Part shown: piece by piece, positions 59,939 through 64,000 of the stretch
How the letters are laid out: each line of letters starts with the position of its first letter
Position numbering within the stretch: position 1 is the first letter of the stretch
From: Perkinsus chesapeaki
Taxonomy: Eukaryota; Perkinsozoa; Perkinsida; Perkinsidae
Reading direction: 5' to 3'
Length of the DNA: 64,000 nucleotides
Assembly (NCBI GenBank): GCA_013115145.1
Contig: JAAPAO010000087.1
Location: forward strand, 1-64,000
Notes under the pieces: model-generated
Database searches by the model: none
Seen by the model: only the letters and a program-made list of their open reading frames with translations
Told to the model about the DNA's origin: nothing
Translations under genes and position numbers: made by a program

Positions 59939-60330
59939 AGAGTTCAGCAACAACTAAGGGTTACCCTGAGCTAAGATTGCCTCGTCGACAACAGTGATAG
60001 GAAACGATAGTGAAGGTGCGCTTCTCAAGTGAGGAATTCACTTCAAGTATATATTATGGTGTAAACGAACATTCAACAAGAACCAGAAACTCCAAGTGTA
60101 TAAAAAACGACCCTACCGGCTGTAGGCTACAGCGTGAGCGCAACAACTGTAGAATAGGAAACCTCGGACCTTCTAGACAAATGAGTGATATGATACAAGA
60201 TGCCGGAAAATCTCTCCGGATAACCTGCCACCGACTAGAGGCTATCCAAAGACCGTCGTCTTGCAAAGGGTTAGAAAAAGGTCAGCGACACCATTTATGC
60301 AGAAATATTGCGACGATAGAGTCATCATCA
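59939..60330. other. Intergenic
   Basis: This lies between the stop of the aspartyl protease gene and the start of the coiled-coil gene. A plus-strand frame here runs into the protease gene as a shadow. Nothing else was noticed. Confidence 0.4.
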
Positions 60331-61410
60331 TCACACTTTCACCTTTGCGATTCCAACCTTGTTATTGTCCACATCATAATAAAAGTAGTTGCCGATGAAA
60401 GCAGTCACTCCAATGGAAGCGTGGTACTCAGTGAACTTCATACGTACGAAGCATCTACCCTCGGTAGTCTTGTACGTAAATTTCTCAGCCGGTACCTCAA
60501 TCGCCACCTGTTCGCCCTTCGAGCCTTGTAGGAAGAATGTCACTGAAGGTAAGTAGGCAACGTCAGGGCAGGATACCGGAAAAGATCCATCTTCCTCCGT
60601 AATAGACACATTTTTCCTTCCGGCCACTTTTAAAGAGCTTATCACTTGATTCTTCCACTCAGTCTTCAAATACATACAACTAGCACCAGTATCGAGGTCG
60701 ACAGGGGTAACCATTTTGATGCGGTACTTTGAGTCTTGCCCAATTCCTAGAGTAAGCAGTTGCACCGTTCCCTCGTCTGGGTCGATCATATCAACGTATT
60801 GTAATGGAGCGACGTACTTTTTCGAGTCCTTGCCACCAATAAGTACCTCACCAGAAGGATCTTGTCCATTGTTCAAGTATAGTGAGAAGCTCCTCGATGG
60901 CGTAACGTTCTTATCATACAACTGGTCAATAACGGATTTGAAAGGCTTGACTCTCTCAGTAGATCTTCCTAAACCAAGTGAGGCCCACAATTTACTAAGG
61001 TCTTTATTGAATCCAGCAACCAAACCAAAATCTAGGCTGAAGGAGCCGATACCGTCCATATTCACTGTGCCAGAGTGCGAGAATATCCGCACTTTGGAAC
61101 CGTCGTCAAATGTTGATACCCAAGTTTTGCCTTTCTTACACGGCTCAGGGTTGCACTCATAGCAGCCGTAGAAGAAGTCCTCGCACTTTTTTGAATAAGA
61201 CTCATACCAGTGTTTCCAAACAAAAAACAATAAAGGAGCCCCAGTATCAACTACAGCAAACATACTTTGCCCATCAGCTTCAAGTTCAACAATGGGTGCA
61301 GGAATCTTCCCAAGATTGTCTAGCTTGAAAGGTAGTCTGGCCAGATTGTCGACCCTGCAGAGTCCAACTAAGGCTACAAGATAGAGGATGAAGGCGAAAC
61401 CGGGAATCAT
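60331..61410 (-). CDS. Secreted pepsin-like aspartyl protease (A1 family)
   Basis: A single exon of 359 codons; the first ATG at 61408-61410 gives a signal peptide MIPGFAFILYLVALVGLCRV. The first active-site triad is DTG at residues 55-57 (FAVVDTGAPLLF), and the second is DTG in VDLDTGASCMYL about 185 residues later. Between them are the pepsin-fold strands NMDGIGSFSLDFGLV, LWASLGLGR, SRSFSLYLNNGQDPSGEVLI and LQYVDM. The end FIGNYFYYDVDNNKVGIAKV is the conserved C-terminal strand. There is an extra Cys-rich insertion (CEDFFYGCYECNPEPC) shortly after the first Asp and almost no propeptide. Many such proteases exist in perkinsids. A digestive or host-directed role is inference. The gene lacks introns, unlike its neighbours. 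Confidence 0.9.
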   Translation of the reverse strand: MIPGFAFILYLVALVGLCRVDNLARLPFKLDNLGKIPAPIVELEADGQSMFAVVDTGAPLLFFVWKHWYESYSKKCEDFFYGCYECNPEPCKKGKTWVSTFDDGSKVRIFSHSGTVNMDGIGSFSLDFGLVAGFNKDLSKLWASLGLGRSTERVKPFKSVIDQLYDKNVTPSRSFSLYLNNGQDPSGEVLIGGKDSKKYVAPLQYVDMIDPDEGTVQLLTLGIGQDSKYRIKMVTPVDLDTGASCMYLKTEWKNQVISSLKVAGRKNVSITEEDGSFPVSCPDVAYLPSVTFFLQGSKGEQVAIEVPAEKFTYKTTEGRCFVRMKFTEYHASIGVTAFIGNYFYYDVDNNKVGIAKVKV

Positions 61411-62764
61411 TTTCCGGGTCCGCTTGCGTGCGCGCACAGACAAGGCGGCGGAAACACAGCAATGTCATGACCAATTGCTCCATCGCATCACTCATGCGCC
61501 CTTAAGCCTACTGATCTTGGTGAAAAATTGGTGAAAAATCGTCATGTCATCTGGGATGGCCACGACCGACAAGGATACTTCGGGGACGGCAGGAACATCA
61601 GCATTGTCCTATTTCTCGAACCCGAAGACGATGCCAATGAAAATGGCATTTTCCATATTCCGTATAGCTGAGGGTTGGTGGAGGCTCGACCGTGGAGCGC
61701 CGCTCCGGTATCACGAATTCCTGTCGCCGCGAACCGAAAGGGGACTTTCGTTTTTTTCTACAGTATATCAATAGAATGATAGGCTTCATCAAGCGGGACT
61801 CTGGGTGTAGTCTGTAGGGGGCAAGCACTAAGATCACTGACACTTGACGTGGAGGGATCAATCAGGGGCTTCTCAGCTTACTTCACTGGCTGGAGCACCG
61901 GCATCGTCCAATAACCAAATCTCTAATAAAAAGGCTCTCATTCAGAGGATTATATCACTATTGGCCTGTGCCTTTTCAGAAACAGAGATCCTATACACAG
62001 CTTCGCACTAGAGAGTGCAGGAAGCAGAGGAAAATTCCTAGATCCGAGCTACACTCTTCAAACCAGGCATGCTTTCCAGCCAAGCTAAAAACGCATCATC
62101 AATATCATCCAAGCAATCAAATCATCCACTGGCGCACCTTCTCAGCGACAATGATAGCGGAGAACCTTCTCAGCGAGGCCATCTTCAGTACAATGTCGAC
62201 CAGTAGTCCGAGCCTCTCGGAGGGTACGCCCGAGACTTTCGGCCCAGCAGTGACATGGGCGATACAGCGGCTGTATTACAGCCTCTGATCTACACTGTAG
62301 ATTCTACAGTGCATTTAAGGTACTTCCGAAACCAAATCCATGCGGTAAATCTCACGCACGCTGACCACAGCCGCAGCATGAAAGATATTAGACCGGTACC
62401 CTTTAGTGCGGGTTTTTCAATATCCGTACAGTCTACATAGCATGGCGCTGTGAACCGAGCCACATAAGTAAGGGATATTCTGTGTACTCTCGTAGCTTCT
62501 CGTTTCTTTATTTGGATAACATATTAACTAGACATTAGACCATTGAAAGGTTCCTTTTAGTTAGGACGGCGAGAATCGCCGAAGGACTGTGCTCATTTTG
62601 AGCAACGACAAGTTGTTCAGAGAAAAACTCTTCAAGGTTATATGAGTGTCGACAGACCTCCCGATCAGAAGCCCACGGCGTGCTTCACCTTCAAGTGGCG
62701 GAGATGCCTGAAAGGATTAGCAACGTGTACTACTACTAAGATACACTCAAGCTTTGAGCACGAC
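61411..62764. other. Gap with weak small frames
   Basis: A plus-strand frame from ATG 61544 to 61774 encodes MSSGMATTDKDTSGTAGTSA, then MAFSIFRIAEGWWRLDRG. It could be a small gene or first exon, because a GT-AG intron at about 61713-61766 is possible. A second plus frame, 62151-62288, reads MIAENLLSEAIFSTMSTSSP. Neither matches a family I know. The rest holds nothing visible. Confidence 0.3.
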
Positions 62765-63770
62765 TTACACAGGCACCAGATAGGCATCGGGCTCAGTGGC
62801 TTTTTTCACAGCGTCGAGTTCTGACATCTTTTGAAGCCACCGAAAAAAGTCTTCCAGTTGAGGATACTTGTCAAGAGTCACGGCAAAGTCCGGACCTGAA
62901 AGCAAAGGACCAATGATGGAAGTGGAAATCCGGGGAAGAGTGAACTCGGCCAATCCCTCTACTTGTACCTCGGAGTTTTTGGAGCATTGTCAGCCTCGAG
63001 GCCACCGGATATACTGTTATATCCACCAGGGACAAATTGTCGCCAGTATAGAAAGGTCCTTTGCTCTGAATAAGAATATGGGTGGAACTCCGTTACATAT
63101 GGATGCGAACGAGGGCGTCGTAATGAAGACCGAGAGAATAAACGAACACTGACGCACTTCATCGCTAAACTGCTCGAACTCTTCGACCATTTTCTCCACA
63201 GCCTCAGAATCAAACTTCATCAAAGCTTTCATGAAGGTACCCATAGATGCCCCATGTTTCTCGGCAGCTTCGCGGATCTTCGTCCTACAAAACATCAGAA
63301 CACTGCACTACTCCATTATACGGAGAAGAACGACATTTACCTTCCAGCTTCATCTGTACGGGGAACTAGAGGAGGAGCACCGAGACCAGCGTTCTCGCCC
63401 AGCTTGTCAAGGTACTCTACGCAGTCAATAGATTCAGTGATCTACAAGACACCAGTACATCACTTAACAGCCAGCACTTACTATCTCCTCCTTTCCATCG
63501 GGCCACTGAGCAACGATCACCGGCACAACACCCTTAGGATTCTTCTCCAGAAGTAGGGGCTCGAGTTTGTACTCGGGAGCACCCTCCGGCAGGGACATCA
63601 CCTCCTTATACTCGTATGGTATCTGAGGTCATCAGTAAGGCGCTGAGAGAACGAGTGCTCACTTTGAGGATTTCCAGAGCCAACCATACCCTATGGGAAA
63701 ACGGGCATACTCTGCAAGAAAGAAATTGAATTTTGGGAAGTTGCTTTGACATTGTAGTGGCAGTCGCCAT
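62765..63770 (-). CDS. Glutathione S-transferase, Cys-type (omega/lambda-like)
   Basis: A cytosolic enzyme conjugating or reducing with glutathione. ATG at 63768-63770 (MATATTMSKQLPKIQFLSC). The thioredoxin-fold domain contains CPFSHRVWLALEILK with the likely catalytic Cys at residue 22. Then come, across short introns, IPYEYKEVMSLPEGAPEYKL, NPKGVVPVIVAQWPDGKEEI (cis-Pro VP) and ITESIDCVEYLDKLG (the ES motif binding glutathione). The helical domain gives KIREAAEKHGASMGTFMKAL, VEKMVEEFEQFSDEV, FYTGDNLSLVDITVYPVASR and YPQLEDFFRWLQKMSELDAV, ending EPDAYLVPV with stop at 62765. The CPFS motif places it with Cys-type GSTs (omega, lambda, DHAR), which act as thiol transferases or dehydroascorbate reductases rather than classical conjugators. 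Introns are about 40-55 bases. Confidence 0.88.
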
Positions 63771-64000
63771 CGAGGAAATTAAGATCCTAGTTGGAGAGTG
63801 AAATGCTATATGAAGATGATGTAATGGTAATCCTTGTCGGATCTACAATAGAAACGTCAAGGAAATGCCTGGTGTACGTACGGTATCGTTGAGGTTTTTC
63901 CTCAAGGTTCAGAGAGGTTCTTTTTGGGCAGCATGAGGAGGTACAACAGAAAGGAGAGACAAGTTACCACCGAAGGACGCGCAATGCAGCTGCATGTTCG
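63771..64000. other. 5' flank of the GST gene to window edge
   Basis: This should contain the GST promoter. No gene or repeat was seen. Confidence 0.4.

Overview
This is eukaryotic nuclear DNA from a compact, intron-dense protist genome. Both strands carry closely spaced genes cut by many short GT-AG introns, mostly about 43-55 bases long, and the standard code is used with all three stop codons. The mix of genes (phospholipase D, Mrd1, TRRAP/Tra1, a lysine-type phosphoglycerate dehydrogenase, families of secreted proteins, a pepsin-like protease, an AAAP amino-acid transporter) and the intron style fit a perkinsid alveolate such as Perkinsus. That placement is inference, since no database search was possible. 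Gene models were built by hand by joining exons where reading frame, splice sites and family motifs agree. Internal exon borders are therefore approximate, while start and stop codons were read directly where stated.

Layout, left to right. 1-991 (-): secreted cysteine-rich repeat protein with a mucin-like tail, cut by the window edge. 1658-6494 (-): PX-PH phospholipase D. 7093-11904 (-): Mrd1/RBM19 rRNA-processing protein. 12256-12432 (-): small secreted acidic peptide. 12890-14320 (+): intronless amino-acid transporter. 16695-17468 (-): secreted glycoprotein, head to head with 17682-23698 (+), a large secreted PAN/Apple-like protein. 23860-26570 (+): SHAQKYF MYB factor. 27807-29360 (+): methyltransferase-like protein with a signal peptide. 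29529-32021 (+): type I membrane protein. 32462-33114 (-): basic nuclear protein. 34366-35556 (-): TMEM184/DUF300 membrane protein. 35875-37387 (-): phosphoglycerate dehydrogenase. 38218-51971 (-): giant Tra1/TRRAP pseudokinase. 53152-53865 (-): unrecognised protein. 54369-56912 (-): second type I membrane protein. 57278-59938 (-): charged coiled-coil protein. 60331-61410 (-): aspartyl protease. 62765-63770 (-): glutathione S-transferase.

The genes do not form one pathway. Housekeeping genes (Mrd1, Tra1, PGDH, GST, PLD) are interspersed with secretory or surface genes: the YCKWW repeat protein, the orphan glycoprotein, the PAN protein, two type I membrane proteins and the protease. In a parasite these are candidates for the host interface. 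The most notable result is that several genes, above all the 6 kb PAN/Apple gene at 17.7-23.7 kb, contain almost no long open frame and look like non-coding DNA until their small introns are removed. Three copies of a short tRNA-like dispersed repeat were also found.
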